A DNA stretch of 64,000 nt from Bacillus sp. FJAT-27916 (GCF_001183965.1 NZ_LFZV01000001.1:383287-447286), one strand, 5' to 3'. Numbered from the stretch's first letter, positions 8,654 to 22,257 are shown. Made by a program: numbers and translations. The notes: generated from the letters alone by a model not told the origin.

Positions 8654-8893
8654 GTGAGAGTTCCTATCGTTCATTTTTATACGAAGAAGGATTGTCCTCT
8701 TTGTGAGGAGGCAAAAGACTTATTGAAATTACTGCAGCGCGAGAAGACGTTTACCCTGCTGGAAGTGGACATTTATGCGAATGATCGGTTGCTCGAGCAA
8801 TATGGTTTGATGATTCCAGTCGTAGAAGTTGACGGGGAAATCATACAATATGGAAAAATCGATATCGATGATGTTCGCCATGTATTGGCATGA
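8654..8893 (+). CDS. Glutaredoxin-like thiol protein
   Basis: Small thioredoxin-fold protein of about 79 residues with the motif KDCPLCEEA near the N-terminus, so both active-site cysteines are present, and the cis-Pro in MIPVVEVDG. This matches the glutaredoxin-like family (DUF836) commonly found between sigL and cggR in Bacilli. The start is taken as GTG at 8654 because AGGTGG lies about 9 nt upstream; an in-frame GTG at 8642 overlaps that SD. The physiological partner is not known from sequence. Confidence 0.82.
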   Translation: MRVPIVHFYTKKDCPLCEEAKDLLKLLQREKTFTLLEVDIYANDRLLEQYGLMIPVVEVDGEIIQYGKIDIDDVRHVLA

Positions 8894-8932
8894 TTTCATA
8901 AGTTCACAATTTAATCTATTGTATTTCAAGAA

Positions 8933-8974
8933 AACTCCTGATAATATATAGGTACATCAGGAGTTATTTTTTTT
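8933..8974 (+). terminator. Rho-independent terminator before cggR
   Basis: 10-bp stem AACTCCTGAT/ATCAGGAGTT and a T8 tract. A possible cggR promoter (TTGTAT-17-TAATAT, about 8920-8947) overlaps its left arm. Confidence 0.8.
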
Positions 8975-8982
8975 ACATAAAC

Positions 8983-9020
8983 AGGGACACAAAATGTCTC
9001 ACCTGGACATAAAATGACCA
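8983..9020 (+). promoter_or_regulatory. CggR operator
   Basis: Two tandem copies of the CggR recognition pattern: GGGACACAAAATGTC and TGGACATAAAATGACC. The spacing and sequence match the known operator of the Bacillus subtilis gapA operon. It lies just upstream of cggR and probably downstream of the transcription start, fitting a roadblock type of repression relieved by fructose-1,6-bisphosphate. Confidence 0.85.
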
Positions 9021-9049
9021 AGGATTATATTAAAGGAGTTTGAATTTAT

Positions 9050-10081
9050 ATGGATGGATCTCTCCATTTACAAAAAAAGTTAATTCCCGATATATTCGAG
9101 GTCATGCAAAAACGATACAATATTCTGCGGTCGATTCGCACAATGCAGCCAGTCGGCAGAAGAAGCCTTTCCTTAACACTGAACATTACGGAAAGAACTT
9201 TGCGGAGTGAAGTGGAGTTCTTGAAGGAGCAGAAATTGATTGATATCGCAAGCTCCGGAATGACAGTAACGAATGAAGGGCAGGAAGTATTGGATAACCT
9301 TGGTGGTGTAATACGGCAACTTTCGGGTATAGACGAAATGGAGCACCTTCTACAGGAAAAATTGGATATCGACAAAGTCATCATTGTCAATGGAGACAGC
9401 GATACTTCTCCATGGGTTATTGATGAATTGGGACGTGCAGGAGCTGCGCGTATGAAAAGTCTGCTTACGGGTAAAAATATCATTGCCGTAACAGGTGGAA
9501 CAACGATGGCCGCTATCGGTAAGATGCTGCCGAATGTTTCGGAACTCCCAAATGTCGAGGATATACTCTTTGTTCCTGCAAGAGGAGGACTCGGTAAGGG
9601 GGCCAGCTATCAGGCTAATACAGTCTGTGAACAAATGGCTGAGAAGATGAATGCCCGTTATCGTGTTTTGTATGTTCCAGATAATCTAAGCGAAGCAGCC
9701 TACAACACATTAACGAGTGAACCTGCAATTGGGGAAGTGCTGGATTTGTTGAAATCCTCTAATATTGTCCTCCATGGGATTGGCGAAGCGAAAACCATGG
9801 CTGAACGAAGGAAAGTATCCGCTGGTGAGCTCAATGAGCTTGAAAAAAATCAGGCAATTGGCGAAGCGTTTGGATATTATTACGATGAAGATGGAAACAT
9901 AATTCAGAAAGTCCGTACCATTGGACTGCAATTAGATGATCTGCCGAATATCGAGCATGTCATCGCGGTTGCCGGGGGAGCTTCAAAGGCAAAGGCCATC
10001 AAAGCCTACATCAAAATGGCACCGAAGAAACCGATTTTAATTACGGATGAAGGTGCAGCAATTCAGTTACTTAAGGGCTAA
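9050..10081 (+). CDS. cggR: Central glycolytic genes regulator CggR
   Basis: SorC/DeoR-like repressor of the gapA operon, inactivated by fructose-1,6-bisphosphate. The 343-residue protein has an N-terminal winged helix (about residues 20-65, with SLTLNITERTLRSEVEFL) and a C-terminal sugar-phosphate-binding domain (VTGGTTMAAIGKML and the later GGASKAKAIKAYI). The start ATG at 9050 has the SD AAAGGAG. The gene is first in the operon with gap, pgk, tpiA, gpmI and eno, and its own operator lies upstream. Confidence 0.96.
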   Translation: MDGSLHLQKKLIPDIFEVMQKRYNILRSIRTMQPVGRRSLSLTLNITERTLRSEVEFLKEQKLIDIASSGMTVTNEGQEVLDNLGGVIRQLSGIDEMEHLLQEKLDIDKVIIVNGDSDTSPWVIDELGRAGAARMKSLLTGKNIIAVTGGTTMAAIGKMLPNVSELPNVEDILFVPARGGLGKGASYQANTVCEQMAEKMNARYRVLYVPDNLSEAAYNTLTSEPAIGEVLDLLKSSNIVLHGIGEAKTMAERRKVSAGELNELEKNQAIGEAFGYYYDEDGNIIQKVRTIGLQLDDLPNIEHVIAVAGGASKAKAIKAYIKMAPKKPILITDEGAAIQLLKG

Positions 10082-10110
10082 CACCCTTTTGAATAAAAAT
10101 TATTTACTAA

Positions 10111-11142
<1,032 letters not shown>

Positions 11143-11192
11143 TTCGAATCCTTTTGGATGTCTGAGCAATTAATATAATTGTCAACTTGAGG

Positions 11193-11228
11193 GGGAAGGG
11201 GAAGATTCCCCTTTCCCTTGTTTTTTTG
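11193..11228 (+). terminator. Terminator-like hairpin between gapA and pgk
   Basis: Stem GGGAAGGGGAA/TTCCCCTTTCCC with one bulged T, followed closely by a T7 tract. It would reduce read-through from gapA to pgk and lower the downstream glycolytic mRNA relative to gapA. The gap of nearly 200 bp to pgk (11143-11340) may hold an additional promoter, which I could not define. Confidence 0.7.
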
Positions 11229-11340
11229 TTTTCATTCAGGATTAAGCTTTGGGCAGAGGTTTAAGGTGAATGAAGCTTGGACAGTTCAGGGCAGAAACTG
11301 TTTCTAAGCACATTGTTTTGATTTTAAGGAGGTTCCTACA

Positions 11341-12522
11341 GTGAACAAAAAATCAATTAAAGACATTGATGTAAAAGGCAAAAAAGTATTTTGCCGTGTA
11401 GATTTTAACGTTCCGATGCAAAACGGTACAATCACGGATGATACGCGTATCCGTGCAGCACTTCCAACAATCCAATACCTAATGGAACAAGGTGCGAAAG
11501 TTATCCTTGCAAGCCACATGGGCCGTCCAAAGGGTGAAGTGAAGGAAGAGCTTCGCTTAACTCCTGTAGCGATTAAATTGAGCGAGCTTCTTGGCAAAGA
11601 AGTAGGAAAAGCAGACGAAGCTTATGGCGACGCTGTAAAAGCTCAAATCGAAAAAATGAACGATGGCGATGTTCTATTGCTTGAAAACGTTCGTTTCTAC
11701 CCAGGTGAAGAGAAAAACGATCCTGAACTAGCAAAAGAATTTGCTTCCTTAGCAGATATCTTCGTTAACGATGCATTCGGTGCCGCTCACCGTGCACACG
11801 CTTCTACTGAAGGAATCGCAAAACACATTCCTGCTGTTTCCGGTTTCCTTATGCAAAAAGAATTGGATGTACTTGGCAAAGCAATGTCTAACCCAGAACG
11901 TCCATTCACAGCTATCATCGGCGGAGCGAAAGTTAAAGATAAAATCGGCGTAATCGAAAACCTTCTTGATAAAGTGGATAACTTGATCATCGGCGGTGGT
12001 TTAGCTTACACATTCATCAAAGCTAAAGGCTACGAAATCGGTACTTCCCTCTTAGAAGAAGACAAAATCGACTTAGCTAAATCCTTCATGCAAAAAGCTG
12101 AAGAAAAAGGTGTTAAATTCTACATGCCAATCGATGCGGTTATCGCTCCTGAATTCGGCGAAAACGTAGAATCTAAAATCGTTGATATCGATGCAATCCC
12201 AGCTGACTGGATGTCCCTTGATATTGGACCGAAAACAGTTGAATTGTATGCAGATGTCATCAAAAACTCTAAATTAGTCATCTGGAACGGACCTATGGGC
12301 GTATTTGAATTTGATAAATTCGCTAACGGTACAAAAGGTGTAGCAGAAGCGCTAGCTAATTCCGATGCGTTCAGCGTAGTTGGCGGAGGAGACTCTGCAG
12401 CGGCTGCTGAGAAATTCCACCTTGCTGATAAGATGTCCCACATCTCTACAGGCGGCGGAGCTTCCCTTGAGTTCATCGAAGGCAAAGAGCTTCCTGGCGT
12501 AGTTGCTTTAAACGATAAATAA
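11341..12522 (+). CDS. pgk: Phosphoglycerate kinase
   Basis: Transfers the acyl phosphate of 1,3-bisphosphoglycerate to ADP. The 393-residue length is typical. Visible landmarks are RVDFNVP near the N-terminus, the substrate-binding HMGRPKG, and the ATP-binding [11 protein letters not shown] with TGGGASLEF in the C-terminal domain. The start is a GTG with the SD GGAGG 8 nt upstream. Strong codon bias like its neighbours. Confidence 0.98.
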   Translation: MNKKSIKDIDVKGKKVFCRVDFNVPMQNGTITDDTRIRAALPTIQYLMEQGAKVILASHMGRPKGEVKEELRLTPVAIKLSELLGKEVGKADEAYGDAVKAQIEKMNDGDVLLLENVRFYPGEEKNDPELAKEFASLADIFVNDAFGAAHRAHASTEGIAKHIPAVSGFLMQKELDVLGKAMSNPERPFTAIIGGAKVKDKIGVIENLLDKVDNLIIGGGLAYTFIKAKGYEIGTSLLEEDKIDLAKSFMQKAEEKGVKFYMPIDAVIAPEFGENVESKIVDIDAIPADWMSLDIGPKTVELYADVIKNSKLVIWNGPMGVFEFDKFANGTKGVAEALANSDAFSVVGGGDSAAAAEKFHLADKMSHISTGGGASLEFIEGKELPGVVALNDK

Positions 12523-16273
<3,751 letters not shown>

Positions 16274-16356
16274 TTAATAATGGGACGCCATTACTAAGTT
16301 ATTGTATGTATTTAGTCATACAGAAAGGTGTATAGCTTGATTTAATCAGTTAAAAA

Positions 16357-16366
16357 CTTGATAAAC
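16357..16366 (-). other. Candidate integrase arm-type site (left)
   Basis: CTTGATAAAC, the reverse complement of GTTTATCAAG found near attR at 26887-26896 and (as ATTTATCAAG) at 27064-27073. The neighbouring bases TAATCAGTT also have a counterpart (AGCTGATTG) beside the 27064 copy. Confidence 0.4.
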
Positions 16367-16383
16367 TATGTCGTACACTTTCG

Positions 16384-16428
16384 GAACGCTTTCTTCCTTT
16401 GAATAAAAGGAAGGAGGCGTTCTTTTTT
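16384..16428 (+). terminator. 17-bp terminator hairpin overlapping integrase SD and start
   Basis: Arms 16384-16400 and 16406-16422 pair over 17 bp including two G-T pairs, with a 5-nt loop, followed by T6 at 16423-16428. The integrase SD AGGAGG (16412-16417) lies in the right arm and the T tract contains the first two bases of the TTG start. It serves as the terminator of eno in the integrated state and would hide the integrase SD in any read-through transcript. Confidence 0.8.
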
Positions 16429-17359
16429 GCGTTATGACGAATTTTTGCTTATGGATCTTCTGGAAGAGTTCATTTATGATATGCGAACCCAGAACTACTC
16501 TAAACGAACTGAAGAGACATATTTCTATAACACAAGACTCTTAATTGAGTTTTTGAAAGATGAAAAAAAGGTTCAATCTTTTGATGGTCTTAAAGTAATT
16601 CACTTGAAAGAGTTCATTCATCACTTACAAGAAAAAGGCTTCAAAGCAAGTTATATAAACGCAATCATCAAGTCGAACAGAGCCTATTTCAATTATCTTG
16701 TCAAAGAGGAATATATCTCTTCAAGCCCAATGAAAAAGATTAAGCTCCTGAGAGAGGAAAAAGTAGTTATCCACACTTTCACAGATGAAGAGGTAAGCCG
16801 ACTCTTGAATGTATTCACATTTAAAACCTATCTTGAAGCCAGAAATAAGCTCATTATTGCTTTCTTCATTGATACAGGGATAAGACTTAGCGAGTTGATT
16901 AACCTCGAAACGAATCAAATTGAGGATAGTGTAATCAAAATATTGGGGAAAGGTCGTAAGTGGAGGTTTGTCCCTATCAGCCCGCAATTAAAGAAGTTGA
17001 TATTCCGTTATCAGCGAATACGGAATAAATATTTCCAAAGAATCGAGACCCAGTATAATAACTTTTTTCTAAGTAGGAGTGGGAAACCTCTCACAACTGT
17101 CATGGTGGAATATGTGGTAAGAGAAGCCGGAAAGAAGGCGAGAGTCAGAGAACAAATTAGGTGTAGTCCTCATACGTTCCGACACTATGCAATCCAATCT
17201 TTTCTGAGACAAGGTATGGATGTGTACAGTGTTTCAAAAATAGCGGGTCATGAAAATATATCTATCACAAATAGGTATCTTCAGGGACTCCAAACGGATC
17301 ACATAATTGAGACGGCTTCAACAAAGAGTCCAATTGGTTTTGTAAAGAGGCGTAGATAA
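16427..17359 (+). CDS. Tyrosine site-specific recombinase (integrase)
   Basis: Integrates and excises the element at the eno 3' end. The 310-residue protein has an N-terminal SAM-like core-binding domain (about residues 10-95, SKRTEETYFYNTRLLIEFL) and a catalytic domain with Arg in DTGIRLSEL, HxxR in SPHTFRHYAIQ, a second His in AGHENIS and the nucleophile Tyr in NRYLQ. The start is a TTG at 16427, 9 nt after AGGAGG. This places it next to attL, as expected. Its SD is inside a strong hairpin (16384-16422), so expression from eno read-through is probably blocked. XerC/D-like in sequence. Confidence 0.92.
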   Translation: MRYDEFLLMDLLEEFIYDMRTQNYSKRTEETYFYNTRLLIEFLKDEKKVQSFDGLKVIHLKEFIHHLQEKGFKASYINAIIKSNRAYFNYLVKEEYISSSPMKKIKLLREEKVVIHTFTDEEVSRLLNVFTFKTYLEARNKLIIAFFIDTGIRLSELINLETNQIEDSVIKILGKGRKWRFVPISPQLKKLIFRYQRIRNKYFQRIETQYNNFFLSRSGKPLTTVMVEYVVREAGKKARVREQIRCSPHTFRHYAIQSFLRQGMDVYSVSKIAGHENISITNRYLQGLQTDHIIETASTKSPIGFVKRRR

Positions 17360-17361
17360 AA

Positions 17362-17400
17362 GAAAAAGTCCCCAGCTGCAACTGGAGACTAAAAACATTA
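17362..17400 (-). terminator. Hairpin, likely minus-strand terminator
   Basis: AGTCCCCAG/CTGGAGACT stem around 17367-17391 with A-rich sequence on both sides; in the minus-strand direction it is followed by a T run. It may end transcription coming from the OLD gene, or serve the integrase gene weakly. Confidence 0.45.
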
Positions 17401-17972
17401 TTGAAGTAAAACTGAATAAGAAATCCTCATCAGCTTCTTGTCTATTTTACCATTTTTGAAAAATAGGCTCAAGAGGTCTAGTTTCCTATTGTCTTTTTTA
17501 GGTCGGGTGAGGGAAGGTTGCCCATTAACTTCTCAAACTGGTCAGGGTTCAGTGTACCCAATGCAGAAAACAACACTCCTACGCCCTGAGATTCAATTCT
17601 CAGCCTTTCCCTTACTCAAGGCGGGCGTTTGTAGGTGATTGCGACCGTAACAGTGTAGGAGGTATTCTGAGCCTTTTCGGAGGCTGGAGCGAATAACGAC
17701 AAAGACATTTAGGGCAGAATATAAATGAGTTATTCGTTGCTGGAAAGCAATAACTGAGTAAGGATGATACAAGAAACTTCAACCATGAACGACCGTTCAG
17801 TACCTTAGTTATTCCCTGTTTTCTCGAAAAGCATTTTTTTGTTTTTCCTGAAATCAGGGACTAACTATGTCCAATTGCTTAAGTCCATTTCACTCCCATT
17901 CAGTGAATGGAAGACCTTGAAAGTCAAGAAAATTGTATAAAGATATATGATTGTTGAAGGTACTGGGTAACA
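17401..17972. other. Gene-free stretch with inverted repeats
   Basis: About 570 bp between integrase and the OLD gene without a supportable reading frame. The sequence AATAAC and its complement recur: GCGAATAACGAC near 17690, GAGTTATTCG near 17728, GCAATAACTGAG near 17747 and TTAGTTATTCCC near 17806. Pairings are possible between several of them. It could be a structured transcript downstream of the OLD gene or a recombination/transfer site; nothing decides between them. Confidence 0.3.
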
Positions 17973-17975
17973 AAA

Positions 17976-19793
17976 TCAATGAAGAGATAATGGATCAGAC
18001 TGTGAAGCCTCATAAATGGATTTTAATTTATCTATTTCTAAAAACTCAATTAAGGTATTAGGTACTAATTTTTCATCAAAAGTATCTAGTTTGCTTATTG
18101 CCTCCCAGATACCATTGCTATCCTTATCATTTTTTGTATAACCAATTAAGGCTTCTAATTTAGGTATATTAAAATGAATTTGGTCGTTATTAGCCTCATT
18201 TATTAATTTCCAATTAGTTGTAACCATAGCTTTTTTTGTTCGGTCACTTAATGCTTCGCCTTTTAAGTTAAAGGCTTCAATATGGGCAATTTCATTTCTG
18301 TAAAAATCGCTACCTTTTAAATCATCTATATTCGCAAAATACAGTTTCCCTGTGAAATCCTTACTAAAATCGAAATCATTAATTAGATAAAAATCTAGAC
18401 CTAAGTGTTTACATAATTTAACAAGAACTAATGCAGTGATTTTTCCATGATGCGGAAGTATAGCGATATTATTGAAATTGAGGTAGGCGTCAGCGAAGCT
18501 AGAATTCTTTGTTTTGTCCAATACTTTTTTTCTAATAATTTCTTTATAAACCATCATGTCATTTGGACCTTCAACAAGTAATACCTTTCTACTGAAAATT
18601 ATTTTATTTAAATTCGGTTCGATTATCTTGATGTAATTATTGTAGTCTCTAAATTTGTTTAATAATTCTCCCTCTTCCTCGGTCGCCATTATCTTTGATA
18701 GGAACTCATCAGAAGATTTATTATATTTAATTTCCGTTTGCTTTTTACTTTCATCAAATTCTAATCTGATAAGACCTTGTGTATCAAAAATATCGACCAT
18801 TTTATCGGAGTGGGTGGTATAAATAACCTGATGTCCCTTCTCTGCCAATCCACATAATACAACTTTATAGAAGTATTCTTGATGATTTTCATGCAAAAAA
18901 CTCTCCGGTTCTTCAAATAAAAAAAGGCATCTATCTTCATCGTTAGTTTCAGCAATTGCTTGAATTACAGCCATTACAAACATTGATATATAACCATCAC
19001 CAAATTGCTCTATTGGTACCAAATTAGAAGCATCACCATTCAATCCAATCTTGAACATCATTTCTAAGAAAATATCTTCATATTCTGGTAACCCAAACTC
19101 AATATTGCAATTATTATCTCTAAGATTCTTTGAATAATTTAATTGTATTTTTTTTATAAAATCATTTAGTTGTGAATCTTGTAGTATTTCCTCTGTGGAT
19201 CCCTTTATTGAATCATTAAATGTATTTTTCTTCTTATGCATTTCTTTATCTGAGTCGACTAGACTTTTTATATGTTTAGCAAGAAATGAGGTAAGATTGC
19301 CCCAACTTGTTTTTTTAGTAGAGATTTCTTTTTTTATTTCGTGAAAGTTAATATAAAAAATCTTAAAGTATTTTGAGGCTCCATATGCATCATAATTTCT
19401 TACTCTTTGGTTAGCGTCTTTATAGGGACTCATTGTAGCACTTTCTATTTCAGTACCATCTAAAGTAATATTTAAAAAATTAAACCCAGTTAAATTTGCA
19501 TACTTACCCTTTTCAACCTTTTTTTCTACACTAGTTTCCATTTCTGCAACGATGCTTGGAATATTATTAAAATCTCTATTGTGAAAATCGTCTCTGGTGA
19601 AAGTATCTTTTGCGACATATTTTTCAGTTATTCCATATAGTATAGCGTTAAGTACATTGGTCTTTCCGGCGTTATTGTACCCTACAATGGCAACAGGCTT
19701 TTTGTAGTCTTCTGATGGGAATGAAATAAACTTCCTTTCACCAAAGGATCGATAGTTTTCAATTTCAATCCATTTAATTCTAATACTACTCAT
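17976..19793 (-). CDS. OLD-family ATPase/TOPRIM endonuclease
   Basis: ATP-dependent nuclease of the OLD (overcoming lysogenization defect) family, whose members include phage P2 Old and Gabija GajA and act in anti-phage defence. The 605-residue protein starts at the ATG at 19793 (GGAGGT 8 nt upstream). The N-terminal ABC-type ATPase has Walker A GYNNAGKTN (about residues 38-46), a signature-like GDGYISM, Walker B LFLFEEPES (about 290) and a switch His in TTHSDK. The C-terminal TOPRIM domain has the Glu in LLVEGPNDMM (about 407) and the Asp pair in INDFDFS (about 475). No UvrD helicase (GajB) or reverse transcriptase adjoins it, so it is a stand-alone (class 1) OLD. Lower GC than the host backbone; likely satellite cargo. 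Confidence 0.88.
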   Translation of the reverse strand: MSSIRIKWIEIENYRSFGERKFISFPSEDYKKPVAIVGYNNAGKTNVLNAILYGITEKYVAKDTFTRDDFHNRDFNNIPSIVAEMETSVEKKVEKGKYANLTGFNFLNITLDGTEIESATMSPYKDANQRVRNYDAYGASKYFKIFYINFHEIKKEISTKKTSWGNLTSFLAKHIKSLVDSDKEMHKKKNTFNDSIKGSTEEILQDSQLNDFIKKIQLNYSKNLRDNNCNIEFGLPEYEDIFLEMMFKIGLNGDASNLVPIEQFGDGYISMFVMAVIQAIAETNDEDRCLFLFEEPESFLHENHQEYFYKVVLCGLAEKGHQVIYTTHSDKMVDIFDTQGLIRLEFDESKKQTEIKYNKSSDEFLSKIMATEEEGELLNKFRDYNNYIKIIEPNLNKIIFSRKVLLVEGPNDMMVYKEIIRKKVLDKTKNSSFADAYLNFNNIAILPHHGKITALVLVKLCKHLGLDFYLINDFDFSKDFTGKLYFANIDDLKGSDFYRNEIAHIEAFNLKGEALSDRTKKAMVTTNWKLINEANNDQIHFNIPKLEALIGYTKNDKDSNGIWEAISKLDTFDEKLVPNTLIEFLEIDKLKSIYEASQSDPLSLH

Positions 19794-19839
19794 ACATAAA
19801 ACCTCCAAGTATAGTTTTATACCATATGGCGTTCGTGCA

Positions 19840-19868
19840 ATTACATTTTTTTCCTTTTTATAATGCAA
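19840..19868 (-). promoter_or_regulatory. Candidate promoter of the OLD gene
   Basis: On the minus strand TTGCAT and TGTAAT are 17 bp apart, with the -10 box about 47 bp before the start codon. Confidence 0.5.
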
Positions 19869-20091
19869 TTGTATCATACTAAAATTCCTGTATCTAGGAT
19901 AAAATGGTCGTTTTTTCCAATTATTCTCTAGCTTACTATCAATCTGTGGGAAACAGACTCAGCTATATTACTCTATTAAAGTCCATTATAGCCTGCTGAT
20001 AAGCTTTATTTGAACTGCTGTAAAGGTTTCAGCCCCTATTAACCAACATGCTGTTATAGTATAGAAAAACAGGCTCAGGTCTCATAAGTAG

Positions 20092-20120
20092 TTGACACTG
20101 TTTGTGTAGCCGCATAGAAT
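20092..20120 (+). promoter_or_regulatory. Strong sigma-A promoter upstream of the serine recombinase
   Basis: Perfect TTGACA (20092-20097) and TAGAAT (20115-20120) with a 17-bp spacer. AACAGGCTCA occurs at 20069 and again at 20129, one on each side, so these may be regulator sites. The transcript would have a leader of about 235 nt before the recombinase start. The rest of 19869-20364 contains no gene that I can support. Confidence 0.65.
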
Positions 20121-20364
20121 AAGGGTTATAACAGGCTCATTTAATCAGCTCATTTAATGTAAGAGCTTTAAGAAGAAGATTAAAGAACCAATCACATAGA
20201 AGAATAACCAGAGACCAATAAAGACAGCTTAACAGACCTTCTCACTCGGTCGACAATGAGGGGAGGGGGTGCTTTAAATTTGGCTTCTGGCATGACGTAT
20301 AGGCAAGAAATACATATTTCTAAAATAGTACCCGAGAAAATAACCACAGCAGGAGGAGACAATC

Positions 20365-20940
20365 ATGGAAGTAGGATACATAAGAGTAAGTACAGTAGGT
20401 CAGGATTTAGCCACTCAAGAGAGCTATATGGAGTATAAGGGAGTTAAAAAGGTATTTGGAGAGAAACGTTCAGGATCAGAAATGGAGGAGAGAAAGGCTC
20501 TTCAAGAGTGTATTGACTTTGTAAGGGAAGGAGACATTCTTCACGTTTCCAAAATGGACAGACTAGCAAGAAACACTAAGGACGCTCTGACAGTCTTAGA
20601 GCAACTTGTGGATAAGAATATTACTGTGGTTTTTGGCGATATAGGAACTGTGGATAACACTCCCGCTGGTAAATTAGTCTTCACTATGTTCTCCGCTTTC
20701 GCCGAATTTGAGAGAAATAGAATATTAGAACGTACCAACGAAGGAAGAGAGAAAGCTAAGAAGAAGGGTGTTCAGTTTGGACAGCCGAAAAAGACGAAGC
20801 TCTCTCCAGTAGTACGCCATTGGATAGAAGAAGTAGAGAAAGGGACTATCTCACAGCCCCGAGCAGCTGAGATGGCTGGAGTGAGTTTAGCAACCTTTAA
20901 ACGCCATCTGAAGAAATATCGAGAGGGAGAGATGAAATGA
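20365..20940 (+). CDS. Serine recombinase (resolvase/invertase family)
   Basis: Small serine recombinase of 191 residues: catalytic Ser in GYIRVSTVGQD (residue 9), the Arg-rich SKMDRLARN motif, the long E helix (FAEFERNRILERTNEGREKAK) and a C-terminal helix-turn-helix (QPRAAEMAGVSLATFKRHLKK). The SD AGGAGGAG is 8 nt before the ATG. Such enzymes resolve dimers of plasmids or invert segments; a role in multimer resolution of the excised replicating element is likely. A terminator follows. Confidence 0.9.
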   Translation: MEVGYIRVSTVGQDLATQESYMEYKGVKKVFGEKRSGSEMEERKALQECIDFVREGDILHVSKMDRLARNTKDALTVLEQLVDKNITVVFGDIGTVDNTPAGKLVFTMFSAFAEFERNRILERTNEGREKAKKKGVQFGQPKKTKLSPVVRHWIEEVEKGTISQPRAAEMAGVSLATFKRHLKKYREGEMK

Positions 20941-20963
20941 GAGAGGTCTCCGCCCGTAATCCT

Positions 20964-21013
20964 AGCTCCATATTATAGGTATCGTTTTTGATACTTATGG
21001 TATGGAGCTTTTT
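20964..21013 (+). terminator. Terminator of the recombinase with a palindrome in its loop
   Basis: AGCTCCATA pairs with TATGGAGCT and is followed by T5. The loop encloses GTATCGTTTTTGATAC (20979-20994), one of the 16-bp palindromes of the element. Confidence 0.65.
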
Positions 21014-21240
21014 GTGTGTCCAAAAGGTTAAGGCGAGGGGGTATCACCAATTTTGGTGACACCTTAAAATTGAGGAGGGTTAGGACGGGCAGGTATTAAA
21101 TTTGATACTTATACTCTGGAGTCCCTATAGCCGAAAAGGGGGCTGAGAGAGCTGGCGATAAGCCTCAATCTTAATAGGTATCAAAAATGATACTTATATA
21201 GGTATCAAATTTGATACTTTATAGGTATCAAAAATGATAC
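20979..21240. repeat. Five 16-bp palindromic sites, consensus GTATCAAAWWTGATAC
   Basis: Sites at 20979-20994, 21093-21108, 21178-21193, 21202-21217 and 21225-21240. The last three are phased at 24 and 23 bp. A different palindrome, GTATCACCAATTTTGGTGAC, lies at 21041-21060. The cluster sits at the start of a 1.3-kb gene-free region before the replication operon. It may be an operator array for a dimeric regulator (the ribbon-helix-helix protein at 23179 is a candidate) or initiator-binding iterons. Confidence 0.7.
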
Positions 21241-22257
21241 TCTATCCAACATATAGCCAACAGAGTTAACCAACATATATTGATTGATATCTTCCGTTCG
21301 CTAAAGCTCACGGATATCCGTTAATAAGAATATCTATATATTTAAAATAAATAGCCGTTAAGAGGATAGATATATAAAGGCTAGATTTCGGCTATTTACT
21401 CTATAAGTATATAAATTACCTCTATCCCCTTATCAATCCTCGGGTATTCCTTTATTAGAAAAGATAAAGGAGAGATACGCCCCGCCTCGCTCAGCTCCTC
21501 CCTCGCTCTCTCCTGCTGTCCTGAAAGTTATTTAAAAAAGTTCCTCTAATAGTGTTACAAACGTGCTTCATAGCTGGAACTATACAATGTAAGCACTAAA
21601 GATATGTTTCCCTAAAACACTTCTTTGGCTCACTAAAAACTCAATACAGCGGAACAGGTCACTAGTCCAACTAGTATCTATAAAGTCCGTAGGGAAGGTG
21701 TGTTTATGTAGGGGTAAACATTCTTTCTCATGGATCAGTATCCGCTGGAATATCTTTTAAGAGATTTCGAGTGAACGTAGTGAACGAGAAGTGTTTTAGA
21801 AAACAATCTTTAAAGAAAAAAAGATTTCAGCTTCGCTGAAGTAACTACCCGCTAATATCCCCCTATCCACTATTACCACCCTATCGGCTAAATAAATTTT
21901 TTTTTATAAATTCTTATATTTTGTGTGACCAGAGCATAGTGAACTCGGAACTATATAGTAGAGGGGTATTGAACCTCCCCTCCTCTATTCCGCCTCTTAA
22001 GTTTCATGAAGTTCTTAATATACTTAAGAGTTTCCTGAAGCTTGAAAGAGCTTCTAACTACTATCACTGTATTAGAGCCAACATACAGAGATAGGCTTCT
22101 TATTTTGTTCAGGGTTTGTGGCTATTATGAGGCTTCAGAGCCTCTGAGGTAGTCTCCCTCAGAGGTTCGATAAGCCGTGTAATATTACCTCCTGGCTTAT
22201 TGCTATTTCTCTTATTCTTTTTGAGTTGAGTGGTTGAGTCCACTCTTCTCTTTTTGA
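21241..22257. other. Structured, AT-rich origin-like region
   Basis: About 1 kb without a gene. An AT-rich tract (21280-21450) contains the imperfect hairpin ATATCTTCCGT/ACGGATAT. Further right lie inverted repeats GAGGGG/CCCCTC (21961-21982), CTCTTAAGT/ACTTAAGAG (21994-22030), CCTCTGAGG/CCTCAGAGG (22141-22165) and ATAAGCC/GGCTTAT (about 22170-22200), then a terminator-like hairpin GAGTGG/CCACTC plus T5 (22228-22255). The position between the palindrome cluster and the rep operon suits a replication origin or a structured leader that controls the operon. Confidence 0.45.

Noticed and set aside
17976-19793. Gabija (GajAB), PARIS or a retron defence locus
   Set aside because: The ATPase/TOPRIM protein has no UvrD-type helicase, no small AriB-type partner and no reverse transcriptase next to it.
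20256-20438. Short frame before the serine recombinase
   Set aside because: Overlaps the recombinase start in another frame; the recombinase has clear motifs and the SD.
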